NCBI GenBank assembly: GCA_018343915.1
Contig: JABRWF010000001.1
Coordinates: forward strand, 2,356,001-2,420,000
Source: Agroathelia rolfsii
Taxonomy: Eukaryota; Basidiomycota; Agaricomycetes; Amylocorticiales; Amylocorticiaceae
Reading direction: 5' to 3'
DNA: 64,000 nt
Shown here: one piece after another, positions 11,561 to 23,300 of the stretch
Numbering within the stretch: position 1 is the first letter of the stretch
Layout: every line of letters begins with the position of its first letter
Position numbers and translations under genes: made by a program
The notes under the pieces: model-generated
Told to the model about the DNA's origin: nothing
What the model saw: the letters and a program-made list of their open reading frames with translations, nothing else
Databases searched by the model: none

Positions 11561-12160
11561 ATAGCTGATGTTGTGATTTTCTTTCTTTTCTTTTTTCTTT
11601 TTTAAAAAAAGTGGCGATGTACAGTGGTTCGCTCTTATTTTTCTTACCCCTTTGTGGAAGGCCCTTGGGTTTATTGTGTTAGTAGTTTAGCAATGTATAA
11701 CAGCCAATATTGGTGTAATTCTCGTGTTATTGATATCGTTCAACCAATCGAATCAGTTGCTAAGACGAACAAGGATGAGACCTTGGACCCAGGTTGGAAG
11801 AGGACATCATCGATACCTTTGCTTTGCAGTATGCCATAACAAAACGCAACATTTCACATGTTCATCCACAAGCATGTGTTAGTCCAACAAATATGTCCAT
11901 GAGATGCGTGACCATGGAATAATAAGTAATTACCAGTCGTGATGTATGTAATTAAGTATGGTATAGCTACATTGATGTGTGTGATAGGGATGCATAAAAG
12001 CGAAGAAAAATAGGACACCATCTTTATTGCTTATTTCCAAAAGGCAGCTCAAGTGGCCAAAGTTTCTACCGTATGTCTAGAAAGAAAAGAGAACCCAAAA
12101 AATAGGCACGAGAGAAATGTACCAGTACGGCATTTTCTGTTATTTATACACCCTATGCTT
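11561..12160. other. intergenic stretch between two convergent genes
   Basis: This AT-rich 600-base stretch contains the 3' UTRs of the F-box gene (plus) and the ABC transporter (minus). A T-rich run followed by an A run occurs at 11,580-11,610, just past the F-box stop. I see nothing else in it. Confidence 0.6.
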
Positions 12161-15100
12161 TTACCGCTTGGCGTAACGAAGGAAGCGAGAAGCAACTGTG
12201 AAGCAAGAGGCATTAGTACCATTATCGTAGTGAAAAAGCATTATGAAGCTTACCAATTGTAGCAATGATGTTGAACACTATTAGTCAAGTAATAATTAGT
12301 ATACTGTCATCTATGTATCAAATGCAAAGGAATCGTTACACACCGAAGAAGCAAACCAAGATACCGGTATCTCGCCACCTATTCGAATACTGGATGTTGA
12401 GTGGCGTAAAGAACTGGTCACCAACAGAGTATTCGCAGTATTGGCAGTTCGACGTGGCGTTGGGGTTGTTCAAGTATCCACCTGCCAAGGACACGAAGTC
12501 ACCGGCCCACTGCTGGCAAGTCTGACCAGATGGTGGAGTGAAGACATTGAACTCGCTCTCCTGGCACTTGATCGCCAGACCGTGAAGCTCAGTGGAGACC
12601 AGCGCCGTCAAACTACGAGTGTACGGGTTGAGCTGGTACAGCCACTTCCAGAAGTGAGCCAGGGTTGGATACGGAATCGTGACACCCTAAATATTCACCA
12701 GTCAATACTGACTTGAATAGAAAAAGGGAGTGGTGAATACATACACAGAAGGTACTGAGAATCAATCCCAAGAACGGATTGAAAAGTACGGCGACTTGGA
12801 TGCTTGGGGAGATCGCAGCGATAAGTTGACCAAGGGAGACGCCGAACATTTCCATGAAGAAGGCAATGAGGAGGAAGAAGAAGTTGCCTCCAACGCCTGC
12901 ACTGCCATGACCGAAGCCCATAGGCCACACCTGGACGCAACGATTAAATAGGGTTTATAAACGTGAAGCTGAAGCACACTAACCATGAGAACCCAGTAAA
13001 GAGCGGCGCAGAGAACCGAGTAAGGGACTTCGCCAATGAGCTGGGCAATCGCAAAGACGTATGGCGAGTAGATTCTACTCGATGCCTCACGGATGAAGAC
13101 CCTGCGGTTGGCCAGATACATGGGTTGGATGGAGGTCATGACGACCATGGGCAGAATACCAAGCCAGAAAATTCCAAAGACACGATACTGCAAGTCACGG
13201 AGGCCGTTACCAAGCTGGAGGAAGGACAGAGAGATGAAGAAGGAGATGAAAATGTGGACGTAGAGACGACTGAAGACGTAGTCCGGCGATCTCCAGAGGG
13301 CAAGGTTGTTACGGGCAACAACAGTCTTGACCTGGAAGAGGAATGACGTCGCATAGGTAGACTTGTTCTTCTGCTCCGTGACGGGGCGCGCTAGACCTTT
13401 CTCCTTAAGCTGGGCAATCTCGCTCAGTGCCTTCTGGTATTCAGGTGACTCGAGCCAAATATCCTTCCAGTCCTTATCTCCAATACGGGGCGTGACACCA
13501 GCGCCGATAGCCTCAAGCATGTACTCGGCGGGGTTGATGTTGGGAGGGCAAACCGCACCGTGACGAGCAAAGTAATCGCGGAGCACACTAGAATCGGGGC
13601 CGATATCACCAAAGTAGACGGTCTCGCCGCCGCGCTCGAGCAAGAGAAGCCTGTCGAAGGACTCGAAAAGCAAAGACGACGGCTGGTGGATCGTGCAGAC
13701 GATGGCCTGTCCCTGGTCAGCAAGCTTACGCAGGAAGCGGACCAGGTTCCATGCGCTCTGAGAGTCAAGGCCGGAAGCTATACGAAGACAAATGTGATAA
13801 GTTTGTGTCGTCATACGTATATTTACCATTGGTACTCACTGGGCTCGTCCAAGAACAAAAGCAGCTCGGGCTTGCTAGCAAGCTCAACGCCAATGGTCAA
13901 GCGCTTCTTAGCCTCAACACCAAGAGTAAAGATCAGAGCCTCCGTCAAATCCTGCAACTCGAGCAATTCAATAATCTCCTCGACATATTGATCCTTCTCC
14001 GCTTTGGAAACCTCAGCAGGCTGTCTCAAGTACGCAGAGAACCGAAGCGCCTCGCGGACGGTAGCAGTGCCCTCGTGAACATCCATCTGCTCGGCATACG
14101 CCGTCGAGCGCTGGAAGTCCGAGTCAAGCGGGCGGCCATCGACGAGGACATCGCCAGTGACGACACCGATCGTCTTCCTCTGTGCGAGCACGTCCAAACA
14201 CGTTGTCTTACCGGCACCAGAGGCACCCATGAGAGCGGTGAGCGTGCCCGGCCTGACGTAGCCATTGACATCGTGCAACAGACGGCGAGTGCCACCAGGA
14301 ACGGGAACGTGATAGTTGAGATTCTCCCATGTGAATACACGACGGTGTGCGAACGCATCAGCACCTCTGTTTGTAGTCATATCCCATTTTCATGAGCCGT
14401 CAAGACGGGAATGATCACGAGATAAAAAGCACGCACTTTTCCGGAGTTTTCTCGTACTCAGCCTCTTTGCTATCCTCCAATTCGAGCTTGTTCGCCCGGC
14501 GGGCCTTTTCGTTCTTGTCCGTCTTGCGGGTCTGCAAAACCTCATTCCGCTCCCGCGCCTCCTCATCGGGCTTAGCGTAGATGCTAATGGAGATGGACTT
14601 GACGTGTTGCTAAAAGAAGGCCAGTGGCCGCCGTCAGCTGCCGTCTCGTCAACCAAATCAAAAGATCACCCACAGGGAAGAATTCGACCACGATCATCTG
14701 CGTCAGCTGGAAGAAGAAAAAGAAGACAACCAGCACAATGAAGTTGCGGCGCCAGAGGTCCGCAGCGTTAAGGTCATACGTCGCGTTGATGTATGCCCTT
14801 CCGTTGACGAGCGTGTCGCCGGGGGTGGAACCAAACACGGTACAAATCTGATTGGGTCCAAGGCCGTCTCTGTAGTCGAATTTTCGAATCAGACAACTAC
14901 TATGATGAATTCTGAAGCGTAAATACGCACGGATACTTGGTAATATCGCCAACGTTGCGTGGCACAATGTAATTACCGTCGCAGGTCATCTGAGCTCAAG
15001 TGTTAGAAGAAAGAAATGTGTCATCAGTGATTATATTGAAAGCTCACAGAGATACGCATGAATTCATTTTCCATGGCGCCCGCCCAGGCTGGCGATACCT

Positions 15101-17678
15101 TAGTTAATTACGCCCATATAAGGAGAAATTAATGGATTCCTACCATATGAGATGGGGTTGATGTAATACTAACCACAAGTCAGCTTCAACGATCGTTATG
15201 ATGGATCTGCAGACACTTACGATCCAGAACAACCATCTGTGCATACTCGACACAGGGAGCAAGTATCCTAAAGTGCCCGCTGAGTCTCGCATGGCATAGC
15301 AACTTTATATTATATATAACATACCAGTACTATAGGGAGAGAAAAAGAAACATGGTCAGTTCAAATTTCACATTTACAAGAGCGTCAAATACTCACTATT
15401 CAAGCAAGTTAGGAATGAAGAACGAGATCAACCTGAACGCCGCATCAAAATTGACACAGAGCAGACCGAACGTCCTAAAGAATCCTTGCAAGCTCAAGAA
15501 GGCGATGTAGTTGAAAATGTGGAACGTGAAGAATCCACCAGCCGAGGGCGCAAGACCCGCCATGAAGTACGCGATGATATCGTATCCGAGCACACGCACA
15601 GCCGAGAACGGAATGTCGGCAAACGTATTGGCCAAAGTCAGCGCGGACGGTCGGTACAGGCTGTAGTTGGTCTGTTTGCGTAGGATGGGACGGCCGATCA
15701 TCTGCAAGGGGAGCTCTCCGAAGGCGTCGAGACAGATGGAGATCATGGCTACGAAGATGACGGAACCACGCGTGAAGGCGCCAGCCGAAGTCAGGGGGAG
15801 CTGGAAAAACGCGCCACCAATGACGAGAGCAAGAGCCCACGAGAGGGTGAAACTAGTGTAGAGCTGGAATTTGTCCTGCATCCTCATCTGGAACTGCCTG
15901 ACGGTGAGCGCCTTGACCTGGCCGGTGAAGCCGAGCGTGAACGGGCTCTTCTTGGATGCGCCCTTCTTCTTGTCAGCTAGGACGGCAGCACGGAAAGCCT
16001 CTTGATCTTCCTTCTCTGTCTGCATTTTGATCCTGAACTCGCCCAGATCTTCCTGGATCGCACGATAAGCCGGAGAGGCAAGATATGCGGCCTCCAGAGT
16101 CTCGGGAGAGTCAGGAATATCCTCGCGAGTACGGCCAGGGGCGGGTTGGCGCTCGTTGGGATCAGTACAGCCAGTGAGGTAGTCGGCAGTAGATTGACGC
16201 GGTCTTGACTCGAAGCCCAAACCTGCGCCCAAATGTCAGACATGCCATGAAAAAGCGAATTGCGAGAAAAGATACCAACCTTCGAAGTAGGCACGGGCTT
16301 CGGAGGGCTTGCCAAAGAATACTTGACGGCCCTTGTCGATGACCATTACTTTGTCGAACAATTCATAGATACCCTCTCCGGCTTGGTAGCTGGATAAACA
16401 TGCCGGTCAGTTTATTGTGCCGAGAGGATAAATAAATATAGCGAATTAGCACTAACAGAGAGACGAAGGTCGTCTGACCGAGGACATCCGTAAGCACACG
16501 AAGACTCCTGGTAAAGTCGAGAGCAGTGGAGGCATCAAGGCCACGGGTACTGTTGTCCCAAGCCTGTACGCGAGCACGGGTTGTCATCATCTCTGCAATA
16601 CTAACGCGCTTGCGCTCGCCCCCGGAGACGCCACGAACAAACTATTGCAATAGCATATACTCAGCAAAAAATATGATATATCAGGAATTAATGTATACCT
16701 CGTTGCCGACCAGTGTATTCTTTGTGTGCTGGATGTTGAGCATGCGCAAGAGAGTGTCCATGACCTCGTCGTTGAACTCCTTCTTGGAGACGCCAGGGAG
16801 TCGTCCCTTGCTTCCGGGAGTCTTGGTCGAGAGAGCGAACGCCAGAGTTTGTGCCACAGTAAGGGTCGCAATATGAATATCGTCTTCCTCATTGTAGACA
16901 ACCTCGCCTTTGTAGTATTCGCCCATTTCCTCGGCGTCCATGCCGGCGTATAGTACATCACCAGATACGCCCGCAAAGTTTTGTCGTTGATTCGTGATAG
17001 CCTTGAGGAAAGTCGTACAGCCAGAGCCAGGACAGCCGAGAACGAGACACATTTCACCAGGTCGAAGTACACCAGATTGTCTTTCAGAAACCGAAATTAG
17101 AATCACGCCTGAAGTTGGAATTGGTTCCGACACTTACTTGTGGAGAATAGTCCGGGTGGGCATGGCAGGTGCCAAATGTAGCCACGCCGCAATGTATCCC
17201 CATACCCATAAGATAGGAAGCGTAAAGAACTCAACGCAAGCCTCTGCACAAGACAGATGAGCGGACGTTCATAATAACTGTGCTCATTATTAAACTTACG
17301 GCCAAAGGTTTTGACGTAAAATTTATTATCTAGACCACCGATGCCCTCGACCTGAAGATTATCCCAGGTGACACCGACGTGCTTATGATAAATGCCAGCC
17401 TCTTGGTTTTTATCGTTTGAAGAAGTAAGGTATTCGCGTAAGTCAAATTGAGTCGACTCTGTGTTGTCGCCCTTTTCTATATCTTTAGAGTCGTGGTTGA
17501 TGGTCGAAGCAGGAGTCGCATGAACAGTCGCATCGGGATCACCTGTGTGTTGGGCACCCTGGTTGTACGATCTGCGAGAAAGACTCCTTGCGAGGTCTGC
17601 AAAAGCTTGCTCGGCACGCTCAACGTCTACGTGATGGGCCTCGGGCTGGCCCGAATCGACCACGTCAATTGTGCTCAT
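12161..17678 (-). CDS. PDR-type (ABCG) multidrug ABC transporter
   Basis: The gene reads from the ATG at 17,676-17,678 to the TAA at 12,161-12,163, with well over a dozen introns. Domain order is NBD1-TMD1-NBD2-TMD2, the full-length PDR layout. NBD1 has the degenerate Walker [10 protein letters not shown], the signature [10 protein letters not shown] and [13 protein letters not shown]2 has a standard Walker [10 protein letters not shown], an atypical signature LTIGVELA and FLDEP. TMD1 and TMD2 each show several hydrophobic helices, and Cys-rich QTCQQW and SNCQYC stretches mark the last outer loop. Such pumps use ATP to export drugs, lipids or plant defence compounds at the plasma membrane. 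The exon at 15,325-15,329 has only 5 nt and completes the conserved YTGY string. The C-terminus is rebuilt by two introns and ends in RFLRYAKR. Confidence 0.93.
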
Positions 17679-18667
17679 GGGGGGAGCGCGGGGGAGGTGA
17701 GATTGAGTGCAAGGAATAATAATGTACGGCACAAAGGGTTTTATAGGACACGCTTATAGATCACGGTAAACCCACACTAGTCCTGCAGAGCCGGCGGCAG
17801 TAAGTTGACTAATCTGTTGTTGACACAGTCACATCGAGTCGAGTCTCCGTTACCGGGGATTCCATGTCTTTCTTTCTCTGACTCCCTCATTGCCTCGACG
17901 GGATTGGTGGGTGCCATGCCTTTTCCGGCATTTCATCATGGGCCCTGCATTGCCATGTCAATTGAGCCGATGCTCGCATCGAACACATTTTGCCACAAAC
18001 ACGCCAGATCGCCCGCATATCGTGCGTTGCATGGTCCCGCAGACGGCGTGTCTGATGAGTAATCGTATGATTAATCTGTGTGTTGTCAGTTTGAAAAGAA
18101 AAGAAAGTTGGCTATTTGATAATGCCAAGGATGCCAGTAACGGATAAATGGATCTCGATGATGTAACCATTAGGTGTAATCTCGATTCTCATCGTCCAAT
18201 CACAGCCGAGTTCTGCTTCCACTCAGACCACCTCTGTCCGTTCAATTATCCAACGAGCGTCAAATTTATGAGCTTTCACGCATGTAATCATCTGTCTTTC
18301 TCACATATTAGAATGATAGCTCCGAGCCCGAATATCGTACGCTGGATGAGTGATCTGATGGAAAGCCATTGCCATCTCCGTCGGATTAGTTGGCACACTT
18401 GTTTGGCTTCTCCTCAGATGGTGTGATTTCTACACAAAAGGCGATGCACTACTCACCCGACTCCAGCTCTCCAGTTCAAATGACTCACTGGCAGACGGTG
18501 CCGACCACATAGGAGTCTAGGAGCTGGGTGGGTAATGGCCGGAGCTAAGCCAGCTTGAGCCATCTTCTTCCTAAACCGGAAACTCCATCAACTTCTGCTT
18601 CCGAAGCCGCTTGGCACTTGTTACCACCGTGCAATTCCAATCCTTTTAGCAACTCATAACAATCACA
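17679..18667. other. divergent promoter region, ABC transporter (minus) and Ssp120-like gene (plus)
   Basis: This 989-base stretch lies between two divergent start codons. It is the longest promoter-type gap in the first half of the window, in keeping with the regulated expression usual for PDR pumps. I looked for a PDRE-like palindrome and did not find a convincing one. The short open frames lack family motifs. Confidence 0.55.
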
Positions 18668-20048
18668 ATGAAACTCCTCTCTTCTCTGGGTCTTTTGGCA
18701 TTCGTGCAAGCCACCTATGCCCATGGCGGTCATGCTGACGACCATGTCGAAGGAGAGACTATCCAACAATATGCCCAACGACACGTGCGCAACTCCTACT
18801 AGCAACTTTACAGGATCACTCAATTGACCTCACTTGTGAATGGTTGTAGATGGCTAAGGAGCATCATATGTATGCGCTATACATAATTTCAAGGCTTCGT
18901 CAGTTTGTGATTGAATGTCCCTCATAGCGATACCTTCGATACTCGAAGCTTTTTTGCACTTCACGACCTAAACTCGTTAGTTACACGTCGCTCGAAGGGG
19001 GCATACTTTGATTCATCGCTAACGAAAACCATATTGGCAGTGATGGTAAATGGGACAAGGAAGAAATTGAGGCCGTTTACGGTGTTCATCATGTATACTC
19101 CCAGCGCAAATCCAAGGCATGTATATACATACTTTGAAACCGGCACTCTCCTTGTTTTTCTCTCTCTCGGCTAAATGCGAATTTATTGTCTCCAGGACGA
19201 CATTGAACATCAGGCCAAGGCAGATGCTATCGTTAACAAAATACTCGAGATTATTGATCGCAACAAGGACGGTAGCATCTCCCCCGAGGAGCTCGAGACT
19301 GCAGGCCTTGATGCTCTGCCTAATTTCGAAGCCATGGGTGCCGAGGGACACCACTACGACGTCGAGAGCGGTACGTAATCAGTTCCTGCATTTGACTCCA
19401 GATAAGTGCATCATATACTTACATCTCACCCTACAGAATTCTTCCTACATCACGAAGGCAAGTACATTGAAACCATGCACTCGCCTCATGGATTGCCAAT
19501 ACTCTGCCATCCGTCTAACGCTACCCTGCGTCATCATACCATTTTTCTAGAGGAATACCACTCGACACCCGAGACGCAAACCGACGAATCATATACGCAT
19601 CCAGAAGACCTTGAGCACTTTGCGCACCACGAATCCATCGAGCGCCTGGAGGCCGAGCGTGAGGCTAAATTCCAGGGCATCTCCGTCGAGGAGGCTCTAG
19701 CCCAGCACGATGAGCCCATCATAGATGAGACATCCCAACAGCAGAAGCCCCTCGCGGCCGAACAGAAGCCACCCAAGATCAACCGCGTCGCACCCCCTGA
19801 GCAGCAAGATCCTGCCGAACGGTTCCGTGACCTCAAGGCGAACACGCCTGGCGAGTGGGGCGAGGGTGAGGATGGCTACAAGAGCCCTGTGAATCCCGCT
19901 GACCGGCTAAAGAAGAACCTGCCTTACAAGGTAACGTCACTTTTTTTGCATCATATCATCTTGTTCTCTGTTGTGCCAGCTTCGAGGTTCGCTGATTCAT
20001 TAGGAACGCATGCAGTACAAGTTTAAACGCAACTGGGGGGATTTCTAA
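18668..20048 (+). CDS. secreted/ER EF-hand protein, Ssp120/nucleobindin-like
   Basis: Eight exons (18668-18784, 18850-18869, 18928-18975, 19041-19116, 19196-19370, 19437-19457, 19551-19930, 20016-20048) give 289 residues. A signal peptide (MKLLSSLGLLAFVQATYA) precedes a His-rich start. Two EF-hand loops are visible: DLNSDGKWDKEE and DRNKDGSISPEE, both with the acidic 1-3-5 and position-12 ligands. A Glu/His-rich region and a basic C-terminus follow. Yeast Ssp120 is a calcium-binding cargo of the ER-Golgi lectin Emp47, and nucleobindins have a similar plan; that role here is inference. Two introns use a GC donor (19,117 and 19,458). The first could instead be read as a GT intron beginning earlier, removing about ten residues. 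Confidence 0.85.
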
Positions 20049-20375
20049 GCCGGTCTATTTTTTGTTTCGCTGGTTCTGCTGGGGGATATTACTACACAGC
20101 TTCTGATCTCCATTGAGTCATCATGCCTTGGTCTGAGTCATCCTCTCACCACAGGCCCGTTTTCGCACTTGCTTCCAAAATCTTGTAAATTATTATAAAC
20201 GTCTTTGTCATTACGCTAATCATCGTCCTCGTCATGTGGAGCCACATTTTTTTCTCTACCTGTCCATCCGTCTCCAACTTGTGCTGTCAAGAAAATTGAA
20301 GCAAACATTGATCATATACACATCCACAATATTATGAATATCAAGACACGAAAAAAACGTGTAGTACTAGCGTCA
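20049..20375. other. intergenic stretch between two convergent genes
   Basis: These 327 bases separate the convergent ends of the Ssp120-like gene and Dop1, and hold both 3' UTRs. I see no motif beyond T-rich and A-rich runs. Confidence 0.55.
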
Positions 20376-23300
20376 TCATCGTCCGTCAAACATGTCATCC
20401 ACAATTCCCTGCTCCACCGCGTTCCAGTCGACCGTGCTCCAGCTCCCGTACACGCTCTCATAACTCGCAATGCTCACATGCGAGAAAAACGGAAGCAGCT
20501 CTCGGATGCTGCTGATCTGCCTCACAGCGCCCAGCAGCGGCCGGCGCATCACCTCTTGCTCTTGTGACTCGAACGTCGCTGCCGACGTTGGAGAGGTAAC
20601 GAACTGTACAGTCGACACGCGTGAGGTTGCCTTCGGGTCCGACGCTGCAGCCGACGATGACTCAGACGCAGGCAAGTTCCCAACGATTTCAGACAGTTGG
20701 TCCATCATGGCACACGGATACCAGTTGTCCGGACGGTAGACAGCGTCGACTGTGTCAGTGATGAATATCCATTGATGGCTATAGTTTTGGACCAATTAGT
20801 TATGGTAGCGAGAGGTTTGTCCCAAAATGAACGTTAACCACGTACACCTGGAACTCTTCCGTCTGCAGAACGATGAGAAGATCCAATAACTTGCTCGCGG
20901 ATACAATCAACTGCAACTCCTCGCTCTCGTCAGAAGGTACGTTAGTCATGAGCTGCTCAAATATTCGGTACTGAAAAAACAAAATAACTGGTTAGTTTTG
21001 AACTAGGAGATGAACTGCGGGTGAATATTACCAGCTCCGTTAATATGACCGGCCAGAAACTCGTCAAGTTATGCGGCGACAACCGACACAAGAGCACACG
21101 AATGCACAGGAACACCTCGCTCTGCACAATCGGCGCCGTCACGTTCCGCAGCACATCCACGAGCTTCTCTTGGATTGTGGGTAGCTGGAGCAAGAAATGA
21201 TTCTTCTCTCCCGATAGCAGGACATATGACAGCCTGCGGAGGTTCAGTGAGCGTTGCAGCATTTCAAACTCGCGGCTGGCGAAGATGTTCGCTGACGGCG
21301 CTGTGGCTACTTTCGCGAGCAGCTCGCTCATGGCCGCCTTTTCTTGATCATACAAAGCTTTGACGAGTGGCTTCCATTGCTCGGCGGCACTTGGAGTCGA
21401 ATTAAAGACACGGTTGTCTCCCAGCACATCGGAGACTGGTACTCGCCAAGACTTCAAGGCTACTGGAACCTTGGTCATTTCCAGTACGATCCGTAAAGCG
21501 ATGTCATCCACATTGAGAGGCCTATTAAATATTGTGATATGACATTAACCATAATATTCATGAACCTTATGAAACAGAGGCCGAACCTTGCACGACTACG
21601 GAGTGCAGGTGTAATGATGTAATACGCAATGTTCGTACACGAACCGGCCACTTTATCATTGTCGACAAGATATCTTCGGATGTTGGGCAGGACTTCCGTC
21701 GCGACAAATTGATTGATCTGATAGCTCAGGTCCGAGCTCGACAAAGTCTGGGTTTGGTTGGATGTATCAGGCAAGGAAAGTGAGCTAGCGTTCAATTTCT
21801 CTGTAGATTTCAGATCTAGTAGTGCTTTAATCAATGGAACGTCTTATATGTGAGGCATCCACTAAATTACATACCACGAAGTGCGGGCGATTCCCTTCCA
21901 TTCGTGATCATCGAATCCCTGGCGCGCCTTGTCCAGAATCCGCCCTCTCCCGATCGGCCAACAAATGTTACGCATGCATCGAGGAATTTTGAAAGAGTGT
22001 CCTAAGGCGTTCGGTTAATTTTCAATGTCGAACAAGTGGTTAACATTGAACATACCTGAAGCTCTTTGCGCAGTCTTTTATCATCCATCGCTGTCGTTTG
22101 GGAAAGCTTGTTGGCTAATGCGCATGTACATCTGCCCTACTGTTAACTTACGCTAATGATGTATCAAAATGCACGTATACGCACTTGAGTAAAGAAAACA
22201 TTTGCCCCTTGAAATCACGTCCACCAGATGTCAGCTCCTTGGTAAGTTGCATAAAACGACCCCACACTTGGACGGCTATTGGTCCCTCCAAGCGGTGCAA
22301 ATATTTTTCCATGAAGACAAAAATAGCGGTCTCGGATCTAAGATAGGCTCAGTATCCAAGACACGAAAGAGATAGGCAAAATCTTACAAGTCCGGATTAA
22401 CAGCTAATCTTCTACGTTCGGAAGATCCAAGAACTCGATAACAGATGCTCTCAGAGAGCATCTGTATGATGCTCTGGGCGTTAGGAATCAAAATTTCAAC
22501 AAGCTCGAAAGCAGCAATACGAGACGAATTCTGTAAAATGGCTAAGTATAATTGTATGCTCGAAAGGCGGGAAGAGGATCACCTGTCGTTGCCTGTCCCA
22601 GCATACCAAAATAGATTCCATGACTTCTGGAGCTTGCACACGGAACAGATGCTCGAGGACACGTCGACAGCGCAATCGAGTGCGATTGAAGAGCAAGGCC
22701 AATGATTCGTCTTTAGAAGATGGGACTGCTGGTGTTGACCATTCTAGCGACGCCCATATAGAGTAAAGAACGTGTACCCCTTCGTCCAGAGAATGATAGC
22801 CAGGAGAGCGAGGCTAGTCGTATATTTAAATGCAAGGTATAGAGAGAGTGAAGCATTAACTGTCTTACCGTTAGTTGTTCATCGGTACTAGGTTGGGCAG
22901 AGTCTGAAGAGAACACTCCAGACACATACCCCAACAGTCCACTACTCTCACCAGTAGACTTTTCATTCACATTGCTATCGTCTTCACTCCTGTTCGCTTC
23001 CGAAGCATTCGCCAAACCAAGCAATACAAGGCGTTCGAGTGCATTCAAGAACATTACTAGTTCAGTATCAGTAACAGAGCACAGGTCGTCTTGGTGCACG
23101 GTTCTTGTCCGCGACGCTTGTAAAACCTCGTTCAGAGAAGCCCGAAGCTGGTGACAAATGCATTCATTCATAGGAGTTATCATAGCTTGCAGAGTATCCT
23201 CAAACTGAGGCAGAGCCATTAGAATGAAATCTAACCAATGTTGTAGTACGAGGCGGTTCGAACGAGAAGATACGCCGTCAAGCAAAGTCTGGACCAGAAG

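Noticed and set aside
13560..14395. Plus-strand frames of 143 and 214 residues within the ABC transporter.
   Set aside because: The minus strand here encodes NBD2 with Walker A and signature motifs, so these are shadows.
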